From positions 23,678-87,677 of the forward strand of contig JAKUCV010002062.1 of the NCBI GenBank assembly GCA_028386065.3: 64,000 nt of DNA, written 5' to 3'. The translations under genes and the position numbers were made by a program. The notes below the pieces were generated by a model. The model made no database searches. It saw nothing but the letters and a program-made list of their open reading frames with translations, and was not told the DNA's origin. Positions 25,969-35,834 of this stretch are shown here, one piece after another. Numbering within the stretch: the stretch's first letter is position 1; each line of letters starts with the position of its first letter. Origin of the DNA: Turnera subulata. Its lineage: Eukaryota; Streptophyta; Magnoliopsida; Malpighiales; Passifloraceae.

Positions 25969-28828
25969 TGAAACGCCCCGACCCGTATTTACCGTACACA
26001 GTAAACACGTGCCGGAACTGTGACGATCCAACCAAACCAAGCCCAACATACAGTGTAACAATAGAAAACTGGCTCAACAGTCTAAAATATAAATCTCATA
26101 AATCTGGCCCCTCGGCCCAACAACAAAATATCATGTCCGGCCCAAGGCCCAACAATAACAAAAATAATGCACAGCGGAAGACTTAATAATTCACAAAGAC
26201 ACTGTATGCGACATAGATGCAAACTATGGATCCAAGTCCTGTCCAATGGATAACGCCGCAGCCTGTCTGGAATGCACCAAACCTGTATCACAAATAATCC
26301 ATCCTACGGGATGAAAGCCCGCAGGTGAGGGGTGAGTCCGAAGTGCTCACCGACGAAGGATAGACAATCAATATGCAACTCTATAAGTACTCAAGGTCAA
26401 AAATAGGTAAAAACCACCAAATACATACCAAACCAAAAACTCTACCCAAAACTGGTCCATAACCAAAAAGACTCAAATAAAACCCAATTTCCAATTTTAC
26501 CTTTCCGGGCCCCGTCACGGATAAGCTAGGGGTCAGACCTGGTTCTCAACATATTTCGGGTGCTAGACCAAATCTAAGAGAACCCAGGGATCGACATCCC
26601 AAAAATACGAACCCAGGGATAGACATCCCAAAAATAATCACGGGATAGACATCCCAAGCATAGACATGCTTATCACAAGTAACCCAGGTCATGGCCACCA
26701 CAAAACAGTCTCAAACCATCGAGTCGTACCACTACTTACCACGTGACAATTATATTATCATCATCAAAATCAAATCACAGGGATCAACATCCCAAACCAA
26801 AATACCGGGATAGACATCCCTACCCAAAATCAAGGATCGACATCCTTATCACAATTTATTATTTAATCCATTTTATTTAATGCCAAAAAGACTCAAGGAT
26901 AAACGTCCAAAAATCAATCACAAAACTGGGATCAACATCCCGACAACAATCAAGACAATGGGATAAACATCCCGAACCAAACCACAACAAATGCAACATC
27001 CAACAATGCAATAATCATCAAAACATAATAAGCGAGTAATACAGGCACATATTGAAGGAAATCCATCCTCACCTTGGCCGATTACTCAACTCCGGAGACA
27101 ATGTCCAGTCCCAAGCCGGCTCCTCGGGAAACTGCCCGATATCCGAACTTATACAACAAAACAATATGTACACATAAATGCACATAATCGGTATGCTATG
27201 ATGCCAAAACTACGAAATATCCCATCCCGGTTACATATCTTTTATTATCATCTTTTACCGAAAATATTATACCGTACGTATATCCGAATATAATTTCGGT
27301 ACCATACTTTAATTAAAACTCTTTTAAAAATATTTTCATAAATTAATTATACTTTTCCCAAAATAATCACCACAATTTTTCCAGAAAAATAATAACGTAT
27401 TTATAATTTCCAGAAAATATATATAGTATTTATCTTTTTCTAAATATATATATAATAATATTTTCCAACATACAACCATAATTTTCCAGGGAAAATAATA
27501 TATATATAAAATTTCCAGAAATTATTTCCATGGTATATATATTTTTCCAAATAATATTAGTTTTTCCCAAAACATAACTTAATTATTTATCAAGGTATAT
27601 ATATTTATATTTTACCCAAAATACCTGAATTAATTTGATCATAATTTTCCCAAAGTGTATATATTTTTTTTTCAAAATTAAATACCAAAATAATAAATAA
27701 ATACATATATATATTTTGTTTTATTTAAAAAAATTAAATCGGACTGGGCCATGAATAGTACGGCCCAGACCAAGGCAGCAGCCCAGCACAGGCCTGCCAA
27801 GGCCCGGCCCAACACCACACAGCCCAACCCATGTGAACAAAACCCAACCCAGAAGCTGTGCGACCCGTCTACATGAAACGGATCGTGCGAAACCCGGGTC
27901 GTATGCGACGGCGCGACGACAACGACGGGCGCAGGAGAGAACGCGAGCTCAACCACGACGTCGAGGCGGCACGAGCGGCGTGTTGGCGGCGGAAAACCAG
28001 CGCTGCATCGCCGGCAGGAAGCGGAAGACGCCGAGGAGCTGGATCCGTAGGGTCTGCTCGCTGGTTGACGGCTCTGCGGTGCGCGTCTGGCGGCGGAATC
28101 AAGCGGGGAAGGCGACGACAGGTCGGCGACATCACAGCAACCATGCTGGTGGCAGCGGTGCGACGAGAGGTGGCGTTCGGCGTGAACAGTGTTGGCTCGG
28201 AGGAAGGTGGTGACACTGTTCACCCGTTATTTCTTTTCTTTTTTTTCTATTTTCTGTATTTTTTTCTCTTTTTTTCTTTTCCATTTTTCTTCTTTTTTTT
28301 TCTTCTATTTCCGATTTCTTCTCTCTTTTTTTTTCCTCTCCTATTTTCCTTCTTTTTCTCTCGGTTTTCTTTTTTTTTTTCCTTTTTTTTTCTTTTTCTT
28401 CTCTTTTTTTTTTCTTTTCCTCTCTTTTTCTTTTTCCTCTCCTTTCTTCCTCTCCTCTTCCTTTCTTCTCCTGGTTTCTTCTTCTTCACCGGTTATAAAG
28501 ATGGAGAAACACTGTTCAGCCTGTGATTCCTTCAATAATGCAGCTTGTCTGCATTATGGAGCGAGTTCGGTCCGGACCAGAAAATAACTGATACCCCCTT
28601 AGTTATTTTTCGGTGTGATTTTTTTCGAAAATTCCGGGACCCGAAAAATACCGACTTAGGCCCGAAAAATCCACGGAAAAATCTCGAGCGCGGGAAAACT
28701 CTCGGTTACGAAAAACGACGCCTGATTTACCTTGAATTAATTACCCAAGATTAATTCTTTCGGTAAATCACTGTAGAAAAACTTTTACAGTCCGGTAAAA
28801 ATCCAAAATTTTTACCTGGGCTGTTACA
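25969..28828 (-). repeat. 3' LTR (complete, 2860 bp)
   Basis: Matches 31184-33242 over its left two thirds. It contains many GGGATNNACATCCC palindromes (26580-26970), an AT-rich block (27280-27720), a GC-rich block (27740-28220) and a pyrimidine tract (28230-28487). The right LTR has an insertion of about 55 bases with a TA-run (32683-32740) that is missing here. Confidence 0.85.
28230..28487 (+). repeat. ~260-bp polypyrimidine tract in the LTR
   Basis: Almost pure C/T on + (purine on -). It gives long meaningless ORFs rich in Phe/Ser or Lys/Glu. It lies in the U3-like part of the LTR and is absent from the truncated right LTR. It could form triplex DNA or hamper sequencing. Confidence 0.8.
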
Positions 28829-28844
28829 GTCTACCCACCTTAAA
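28829..28844 (-). other. Polypurine tract-like sequence next to the 3' LTR
   Basis: On the minus strand AAGGTGGGTAGAC directly precedes TGTAACAGCCC, the LTR start. This is the expected place and composition for the plus-strand primer of this type of retroelement. Confidence 0.6.
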
Positions 28845-28931
28845 AAGAATTTCGTCCTCGAAATTCTGTCTTATCCGTGGGTCCTACCACAATAAGCTTC
28901 TGGTATACTCCACCAGGTGTCCAAACTCAAC

Positions 28932-28967
28932 ATGAGATACCGCTTATACCCTTAAGCGACATCTCAT
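28932..28967. repeat. Hairpin just upstream of a TATA box (inside the LTR element)
   Basis: ATGAGAT-AC-CGCTTA at 28932-28946 pairs with TAAGCG-AC-ATCTCAT at 28953-28967, with a symmetric AC/AC mismatch bubble and a 6-base loop. It lies 6 bases before TATAAAAA at 28973. Confidence 0.6.
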
Positions 28968-28972
28968 CCGCT

Positions 28973-28980
28973 TATAAAAA
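28973..28980 (+). promoter_or_regulatory. TATA box candidate for antisense unit A
   Basis: TATAAAAA on the strand opposite to the retroelement, about 20-40 bases before an open frame. Transcription from here would start near 29003-29010. Confidence 0.4.
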
Positions 28981-29014
28981 CCGAACCTTATGACTGGCAA
29001 ACTCACACACAGTC

Positions 29015-29392
29015 GTGGACTCTCCAATCCGATCTCGAACTACCTCAGACTCCGAGAACAACAGCTATATCGGTGGCACTGCCTTCTCGACAAGCTCCGA
29101 TGAGGAACCTCCCAAGAAGCGGTTCAAGACGAACATCGTCGGTCTGAAAGAACACATGGTCGTCTCCAGCAGACGACGAAAGAAGCGTGCTCCCAAAGAA
29201 GCTGAGGATAGGAAAGGCAAGGCAACTGCTGAAAGCAGCACTCCACTGCAGACGCTGACGCAGCTGAACGTCTCACTGAAGAAGATTAGCTCAGTGGTGA
29301 TGCAGATAGAACTGGCGTGCGCGGAACTCTTCCCTCACATGAAAACCGTCCAAAAACTTGTAAAAGACCTAGAGAAGCAAGTAGCTCCATAG
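29015..29392 (+). CDS. Antisense ORF A inside the LTR element, NLS-bearing hypothetical protein
   Basis: An open frame of 125 codons, on the strand opposite to the retroelement, open from about 28994 and ending TAG at 29390-29392. There is no in-frame ATG at its head (GTG at 29015; first in-frame ATG at 29156). Either translation starts later, the 5' end is spliced, or a small lesion removed the start. The product is Ser/Asp-rich at first (SDSENNSY, SSDEEPPKKRFK), with two basic clusters, PPKKRFK and SRRRKKRAPK, that look like nuclear localisation signals. A helical, heptad-like C-terminus follows (LKKISSVVMQIELACAELF, VQKLVKDLEKQV). AATAAA signals follow at 29425-29434. Not recognised as any known family. 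Coding composition is unlike the AT-rich surroundings. Confidence 0.45.
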   Translation: MDSPIRSRTTSDSENNSYIGGTAFSTSSDEEPPKKRFKTNIVGLKEHMVVSSRRRKKRAPKEAEDRKGKATAESSTPLQTLTQLNVSLKKISSVVMQIELACAELFPHMKTVQKLVKDLEKQVAP

Positions 29393-29684
29393 AGTACTTC
29401 TTCTCCTGTTGTAAAACTGCTATGAATAAATAAAATAAGTTTTCTTTTAAAATCAAAATTCTTATATTACAAAGTCTTATGTTAAACAGAAAAATAAAAC
29501 ATCTCAAAGTAGAACAAAAATTAATAATAAGAATATAAAATCAAACATAAAGAAATTAAAAACAAAACTCGTTTAACAAAATCAAAACATAAAGAAATTA
29601 AAACAAAAACATGTTTCATGCTCGGTGCTCGTATCGGACGTAAACATCCTCGAACCCAAGAAACGTAACACGCACAACTAACGG

Positions 29685-29691
29685 TGACGTC
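29685..29691 (+). promoter_or_regulatory. TGACGTC (bZIP/TGA-type) site between the antisense units
   Basis: TGACGTC lies 450 bases upstream of the TATA box of antisense unit B. TGACG-core sites bind TGA/bZIP factors and occur in plant viral and transposon promoters. Only the motif is seen; function is inferred. Confidence 0.3.
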
Positions 29692-30137
29692 GGTTTCCCT
29701 CGTGAAAAAGGCATCCGTTATCTCGCAAGGCAATTATCACGAGCACGTCCTGTGTCCCTCGAAAGAAACGATATCCACTTGTTCACAAATTCCGCATGAG
29801 CCAAAAACGTCTGTCAAGTCTCTTATCCCTCCATGATATCCGAACAGGTGTAAGCTTGTCGCACTTGCGCTCTACTCGAGGTACGGTCCCATCAGTCTGG
29901 CCACAACGGTTACGGATGCATGTGATAAAAGATGCAAAAAAATATAGAAAAACCATGAAAAGAAAGGACAAAGTAGCCAGGGCGAAAGAAAATCGCGAGA
30001 TGGAAAAGGGCTGAAAAACACTGGCATTGTAGCCCGAAAAACGTATAAAGTAACGAAGCAATAAATGAAGCAACGACAAAATTTTCAAAAAGCAAAATCT
30101 TGAAAATCGAAAACAGTAATCACACTCCCCATAAGAG

Positions 30138-30145
30138 TATAAAAG
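30138..30145 (+). promoter_or_regulatory. TATA box candidate for antisense unit B
   Basis: TATAAAAG, 109 bases before the ATG of ORF B at 30254. The intervening leader is A-rich and free of ATG, as expected of a plant 5' UTR. Confidence 0.5.
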
Positions 30146-30253
30146 ACAGAGCGGTGAGGTGTAAATCATCAAAAGCATCTTAAAGCAAACAAACGCTCAG
30201 GCAAAGAAACCTCAAAACTCAGAAAAAAAAAACACCAACACGTCCAAAACAAC

Positions 30254-30667
30254 ATGCCTGCTCCGTCATCCGTCTTCTTCGTCGAAGGCGCCAATCTAGG
30301 CAGAAGAAACAGACTGGCCTACAGCATGATCAACGAGTGTCCAGAGGAACTACCGAACGAGCTCGGCAGAATGCCCCGTCTGGTCTTCGTCGACGAACTC
30401 TACTCCTCCAGATTCTTCGTCACTCCCATGGAAGAGACGTTCTTCCTGGAGGACCAAGGCACTGTGAGGACCTCCTACTACGGCTCGGCCAACTCCATCA
30501 TGTTTTTCATTTCTGAAAGACTTCAGGAGTTCAACCTAGAGTCCACTTGCCACTTCCTGGATCAAGGCACCTACTACCAACTCTCGATGACGGCCCAGAG
30601 TCACTCGGTTACCCGTAACTTGGCCAAAGGCCCGACTACTGGTGTGGAACTGCAGAGGAGTCGCTAG
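30254..30667 (+). CDS. Antisense ORF B inside the LTR element, hypothetical protein
   Basis: A 137-codon ORF starting at ATG in a good plant context (AACATGCC), opposite to the retroelement's own sense. It reads MPAPSSVFFVEGANLGRRNR, then a mixed acidic/aromatic body (LVFVDELYSS, FFLEDQGTVRTSYYGSANSI, MFFISERLQEF, HFLDQGTYYQL) and ends VELQRSR. It has no signal peptide, membrane span or known catalytic motif. Before it lie a TATA box (30138) and an ATG-free leader; after it AATAAA at 30928-30933. From 30642 another frame stays open to about 30911 and starts MWNCRG, a string like the start of LINE endonucleases, so the unit may be longer with a frame change. The family is not recognised. Confidence 0.45.
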   Translation: MPAPSSVFFVEGANLGRRNRLAYSMINECPEELPNELGRMPRLVFVDELYSSRFFVTPMEETFFLEDQGTVRTSYYGSANSIMFFISERLQEFNLESTCHFLDQGTYYQLSMTAQSHSVTRNLAKGPTTGVELQRSR

Positions 30668-31163
30668 GCGTTCCCAGGAGTTCTCGCGTATCCTGAGGGA
30701 CCTGAAGAACCAGTACAAGCCAAACATGGTTCTTCTACGGAGACCCAGTGGCAGCCTGAAGACGATCACGGTCTCATCCCACTCCGGTTCCCTCAAGCAA
30801 ACCGGTTCGAGCTTCCTGGTCAGGACAACAGGGGTGGCATGTGGTTCTCGTGGAGCGACAGCATCACTTGACCCCAACAGCTTCAGGGTCAACGTCGTTC
30901 CAAGGCGATGAATGTATTTTTTTTTATAATAAAATATCAATGTAATAATTATGTTTGTAATATTAATATTAGCAATATTAATAATATTTATATTTCCGCT
31001 TATTTATGGCATCATTTACCTCTTATGTGAATGCTCTGCGACAGCTGGCGTCCCTTGACTGGATCCATAATGCACTAACTAAATGATATAAAATAATAAA
31101 CAAATAGAGCGAACTATGCAAACAAGAGCAACAAACACACAAGGACTGCCCAACAAGACCTAA

Positions 31164-31183
31164 CGCCCGCTCCGCTACCAAAA
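31164..31183 (-). other. Primer-binding site of the LTR element
   Basis: Minus-strand sequence directly after the LTR end (GTTTCA) is TTTTGGTAGCGGAGCGGGCG. It resembles the initiator-methionine tRNA site TGGTATCAGAGC with changes. This fixes the element's orientation as minus. Confidence 0.6.
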
Positions 31184-33242
31184 TGAAACGCCCTGACCCG
31201 TATTTACCGTACACAGTAAACACGTGCCGGAACTGTGACGACCCAACCAAACCAAGCCCAGCATACAGTGTAATAATAGAAAACTGGCTCAACAGCCCAA
31301 AATATAAATCTCATAAATCTGGCCCCTCGGCCCAACAACAAAATATCATGTCCGGCCCAAGGCCCAACAATAACAAAAATAATGCACAGCGGAAGACTTA
31401 ATAACTCACAAAGACACTGTATGCGACATAGATGCAAACTATGGATTCAAGTCCTGTCCAAGGGATAACGCCGCAGCCTGTCTGGAATGCACCAAACCTG
31501 TATCACAAATAATCCATCCTACGGGATGAAAGCCCGCAGGCGAGGGGTGAGTCCGAAGTGCTCACTGTCGAAGGATAGACAATCAATATGCAACTCTATA
31601 AGTACTCAAGGTCAAAAACAGGTAAAAACCACCAAATACATACCAAACCAAAAACTCGACCCAAAACTGGTCCATAACCAAAAAGACTCAAATAAAACCC
31701 AATTTCCAATTTTTTCTTTCCGGGCCCCGTCACGGATAAGCTAGGGGTCAGACCTGGTTCTCAACATATTTCATGTGCCAGACCAAATCCAAGAGAACCC
31801 AGGGATCGACATCCCAAAAATACGAATCCAGGGATAGACATCCCAAAAATAATCACGGGATAGACATCCCAAGCATAGACATGCTTATCACAAGTAACCC
31901 AGGTCATGGCCACCACAAAACAGTCTCAAACCATCGAGTCGTACCACTACTTACCACGTGACAATTATATTATCATCATCAAAATCAAATCACAGGGATC
32001 AACATCCCTAACCAAATACCGGGATAGACATCCCTACCCAAAATCAAGGATCGACATTCTTATCACAATTTATTATTTAATCCATTTTATTTAATGCCAA
32101 AAAGACTCAAGGATAAACGTCCAAAAACCAATCACAAAACTGGGATAAACATCCCGACAACAATCAAGACAATGGGATAAACATCCCGAACCAAACCACA
32201 ACAAATGCAACATCCAACAATGCAATAATCATCAAAACATAATAAGCGAGTAATACAAGCACATATTGAAGGAAATCTATCCTCACCTTGGCCGATTACT
32301 CAACTCCGGAGACAATGTCCGGTCCCAAGCCGGCTCCTCGGGAAACTGCCCGATATCCGAACCTATACAACAAAACAATATGTACACATAAATGCACATA
32401 ATAGGTATGCTATGATGCCAAAACTGCGAAATATCCCATCCCGGTTACATATCTTTTATTATCATCTTTTACCGAAAATATTATACCGTACGTATATCCG
32501 AATAAAATTTCGGTACCATACTTTAATTAAAACTCTTTTAAAAATATTTTCATAAATTAATTATACTTTTCCCAAAATAATCACCACAATTTTCCCAGAA
32601 AAATAATAACGTATTTATAATTTCCAGAAAATATATATAGTATTTATCCTTTTCTAAATATATATATAATAATATTTTCCAACACAAAATATAATTATCT
32701 TTAATTTTCAAAGTACATATATATATATATATATATATTCCACAACCATAATTTTCCAGGAAAAATAATATATATATAAAATTTCCAGAAATTATTTCCA
32801 TGGTATATATATTTTTCCAAATAATATTAGTTTTTCCCAAAACATAACTTAATTATTTATCAAGGTATATATATTTATATTTTACCCAAAATACCTGAAT
32901 TAATTTGATCATAATTTTCCCAAAGTGTATATTCTTTTTTCAAAATTAAATACCAGAATAATAAATAAATACATATATATATTTTGTTTTATTTAAAAAA
33001 ATTAAATTGGACTGGGCCATGAATAGTGCGGCCCAGACCAAGGCAGTAGCCTAGCACAGGCCTGCCAAGGCCTGGCCCAACACCACACAGCCCAACCCAT
33101 GTGAACAAAACCCAACCCAGAAGCTGTGCGACCCGTCTACATGAAACGGATCGTGCAAAACCCGGGTCGTACCTGCGGGTTGCGACGGCGCGACGGCAAC
33201 GACGGGCGCAGGAGAGAACGCGAGCTCAACCACGACGTCGAG
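31184..33242 (-). repeat. 5' LTR (truncated)
   Basis: Direct repeat of 25969-27965. It breaks off inside the GC-rich block after GACGTCGAG, where unrelated AT-rich sequence begins. The first ~860 bases of the LTR in sense direction are missing, including the pyrimidine tract and likely the promoter. Confidence 0.85.
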
Positions 33243-33832
33243 AAAATTAATCACCAAATAGAAGACAATCAAAGAGTGGTAAAGGTCTAACATACGAGAA
33301 AAACTGTACTCAGTTCTCATTTTTCCCACAAGTCCTTTCCCTCCCGAACAGGATTCCTAACCCCTTTTTTTTTTTTTTTTGTTAGTAATTCCTTACCCTT
33401 GAAATTCCATCAAAATTCACGAGTCCTTGTCTGTTTCAAAGGCATTGTTTACCCCACAAAGAACTGAGCAAATCAGTTGAGAACACTCAAAACATCTGCT
33501 TGTCATTAGCTACTACTCTTCCCTGCCAGCAAAGCACCATTCTAATTCCAACACATCGTTGAGCATAGCCAAGTCAAATGACTTTACAGGAAAAAGAAGA
33601 ATTACAAGGTCCTAGAGAACTAAACGACCAGGTAGCATATACAAAGTTATTGGCTTTTATATGTTTGTCACTTTTTCTTTGCGACTGTGGATCCGCCGAG
33701 TTACTAAATAGTTGGAACTCAACCAAACGAATCGCTTAAACGCCATCGTGTTAAACTACAAGTCAGATAGTACCAAGCCGAAGTGCCATTGCCAACAACA
33801 CCTTGGTTGATCATTTGCAGGATATTCAAGTA
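33243..33832. other. Flank between the truncated LTR and the GLTP pseudogene
   Basis: AT-rich, with an 18-base T-run near 33367. No gene is supported. The last part may be the 5' leader of the pseudogene, with a CAG acceptor-like site before GATATTCAAG. Confidence 0.4.
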
Positions 33833-35097
33833 ATGGCAGGAAGTGTGTTTGCTGCCCCATCGAAGATGATTGTGCATGTCAAGTCTCAAGTGGGAGAAAT
33901 ACTCACACAGCCTTTTTGGAGCTACGCAAAACAATGTTGCCTGTTATAGGTAATAGTAACGTAGTTTGCTTTCATTTGGTACATGATCAGTATGTTATAA
34001 CTGAAATTTGCCTTGTTTTTCTGGTGGTAGACAAGTCTGGATCACCGCTATCACTGGTAAAAACAGATACTAGTGGCAATATATGGGTAAGACGCCATAT
34101 ATTATATATGCAATGTTTTATTGATAACATATATGCAGATCTTCAGAATGACTACTTGCTCTTATCAGAAGGAATATATGCATCTGTTTCATTCTTTTTC
34201 GGGTTGCAGAGACTGGAAAATAAGTATTTATCTAGTCAATCAGAATTTAATCTTTTGTATGATATAGTGAGGGCCGAGATCAAAGCTAAAAATGCAAAAG
34301 TTTTATCCAGTTGCGCAAATGCTCTACTTTGGTTAACAAGGTAACCAGTTTCTTATTGTCCAAAGCAGCATTTGTTGTGTCTGTGTCTCATGTCTGTGTC
34401 AACAATTTGCATCAATTGCTCGAATTCGTTAGGACCATGGACTTCTTGGTGCAACTGTTCCGTTATTTATTGGCTCATCCAGACTGGAGCATGCCACAAG
34501 TTTGCAAATGACTCTACTAAAAGACCCTGAAACAATGGCATGGCTGGCTTGCTAGCTCAAGTTTCACTGTAAAATTTCGACAACCTCAATGCTAACGAGT
34601 CAATTCTTATGCTTCTGTCAGAATATATAGATACATTTCAGAATCCTGATTTTCGCTATCACTCAACTATGTATTGGCAGCATTTTCTAAGCAAATATTA
34701 ATGCGCTAGCATATTATACTGAGATTACATTAGAATGATATAATTATTGTACTGAAAATTTATTTTCATTACTGGAAAATAGGTTGCCATGAAGCTTGCT
34801 CCGGACAGGAAGAAATTTATGGGCATAACAGGTGGAGAAGGCGAACAGAATCCGGACATGGGAAAATTCTGCGAAAATTTCTCATCTTTCTTGCAAGAGA
34901 AACACAAGTTCTTGGTAAGAGTTGTGAAATTCTCTAACTGCAGTATCAGAATGGACTTTAGATAAAGAATCAGTGTAAGTTCTGTTCTTACAGTGCCTCA
35001 AAAGTTTATAAGCAATTCCCCTAGATTCAGACAATGTACTAATCTGTAATTCAATCTGCTGCAGGCAAGCGTCGGAATGGATGATATGAAAGCTTGA
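33833..35097 (+). pseudogene. Glycolipid transfer protein (GLTP1-like) pseudogene with introns
   Basis: Homolog of plant cytosolic glycolipid transfer proteins. Six exon remnants keep their splice sites: 33833-33949, 34031-34086, 34210-34340, 34433-34568, 34793-34914 and 35065-35097. Recognisable pieces are MAGSVFAAPSKM, HVKSQVGEILTQPF, ELRKTMLPVI, KSGSPLSLVKTDTSGNI, RLENKYLSS, NALLWLTR, TMDFLVQLFRYLLAHPDWSM, WHGWLASS, MKLAPDRKKFMG and ASVGMDDMKA. Two lesions are clear. One base is missing in the T-run of exon 1 near 33915, shifting the frame. In exon 4 the sequence after MPQVC runs into TGA near 34509 and is out of frame until WHGWLA. Kept introns mean a duplicated, not a retroprocessed, copy. 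It is hemmed in by LTR elements on both sides. Confidence 0.88.
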
Positions 35098-35303
35098 TGG
35101 AAAACGGATCAATGAGATCAAGGATCATTGATTTGTTAGTCTTTTTGTATTCCCTCATTGATTTGTTAGTCTTTTTGGCTACGAGTTGCAAGCAGCTACA
35201 GCTAGCATACGTCAATCATGAACGGAATAGGCTTTTACGGCAGTTAACAGGATTTTCCAAAATTCTATGAACAATGTTGTCACATACTTCTTGAAATAAC
35301 TTG

Positions 35304-35834
35304 TGATAAATTGGGAAATTTACCTGGTGAATGATGCCACAACGTGGCAAGATTGTGAAGCTCTGATGCCTGCAAGACTAGAGAGAGAAAAGAAAAAAGG
35401 ACACCGGGGGTGTCCAGGGTGTGTGACCCCGGAGGTACTCCGATGCCTAAGTTAGAACTTGGCTTTTAGTTCTCAAGAGGGAGAGAGAGAGAGGAGTTGC
35501 AAATTATGTTTGCGTACCTTTGCTATAGCTAGCTGGTGTGTATTTATAGGAGTACGGAGGTCGTGTAGACCTGGACTCAGGGGGTCTTATTGCTAGCTTG
35601 GACCCGGGAGGTCTTATTGTTATATTGGACCCAGGGGGTCTTATTGCTAAACTAGACCCATGAGGTCTTGTTATTGGACCCAGGGGGTCTTGTTGCTAGC
35701 TTGGACCCGGGGGGTCTTGTAGCTAGCTTGGACCCGAGGGGTCTTGTAGCTAGCTCGGACCCAGGGGGTCTTATAGCTAGTTTGGACCTAAGGGATCTTG
35801 TTTGAGCCCATAAGGTAATTTCCTTATGTCATTA
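35304..35834 (-). repeat. 3' LTR of the gypsy-type element
   Basis: Direct repeat of 38630-39133. It carries about eight copies of a roughly 28-bp unit with core GGACCC-AGG-GGGTCTT between 35565 and 35810; the right LTR has fewer copies, which explains the length difference. Confidence 0.85.

Larger units (their letters stand above)
25969..33242 (-). mobile_element. Non-autonomous Ty3/gypsy-type LTR retrotransposon, 5' LTR truncated
   Basis: Two direct repeats of about 2.1-2.9 kb, 25969-28828 and 31184-33242, are nearly identical and flank 2355 bp. On the minus strand the LTR runs TGTAACAGCCC to GGGGCGTTTCA. At its upstream side is a purine tract (TTTAAGGTGGGTAGAC, + 28829-28844). Beside the other LTR is a primer-binding site, TTTTGGTAGCGGAGCGGGCG, similar to initiator-Met sites (+ 31164-31183). 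TGTAAC termini and an AAGGTGGGTAGAC tract are typical of chromovirus-like gypsy elements. The right LTR lacks the equivalent of 27966-28828 and stops at 33242, so the right duplication is lost. The interior has no gag, protease, RT or integrase on either strand. Confidence 0.85.

Noticed and set aside
26580..26970. CRISPR-like array (repeated GGGATNNACATCCC)
   Set aside because: Repeats are short, variable and irregularly spaced, inside a plant LTR; no Cas genes and a eukaryotic context.
27858..28587. Long ORFs (222 and 132 codons on +, Lys/Glu-rich ones on -) in the LTR
   Set aside because: They exist only because of the polypyrimidine tract and GC-rich LTR block. Residues are almost all Phe/Ser/Leu or Lys/Glu/Arg, and there is no domain.
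30956..31000. Geminivirus-like origin (AATATTAATATT around 30960)
   Set aside because: The AT-palindrome lacks the TAATATTAC nonamer in a GC-stem loop, and no Rep-like protein is nearby.
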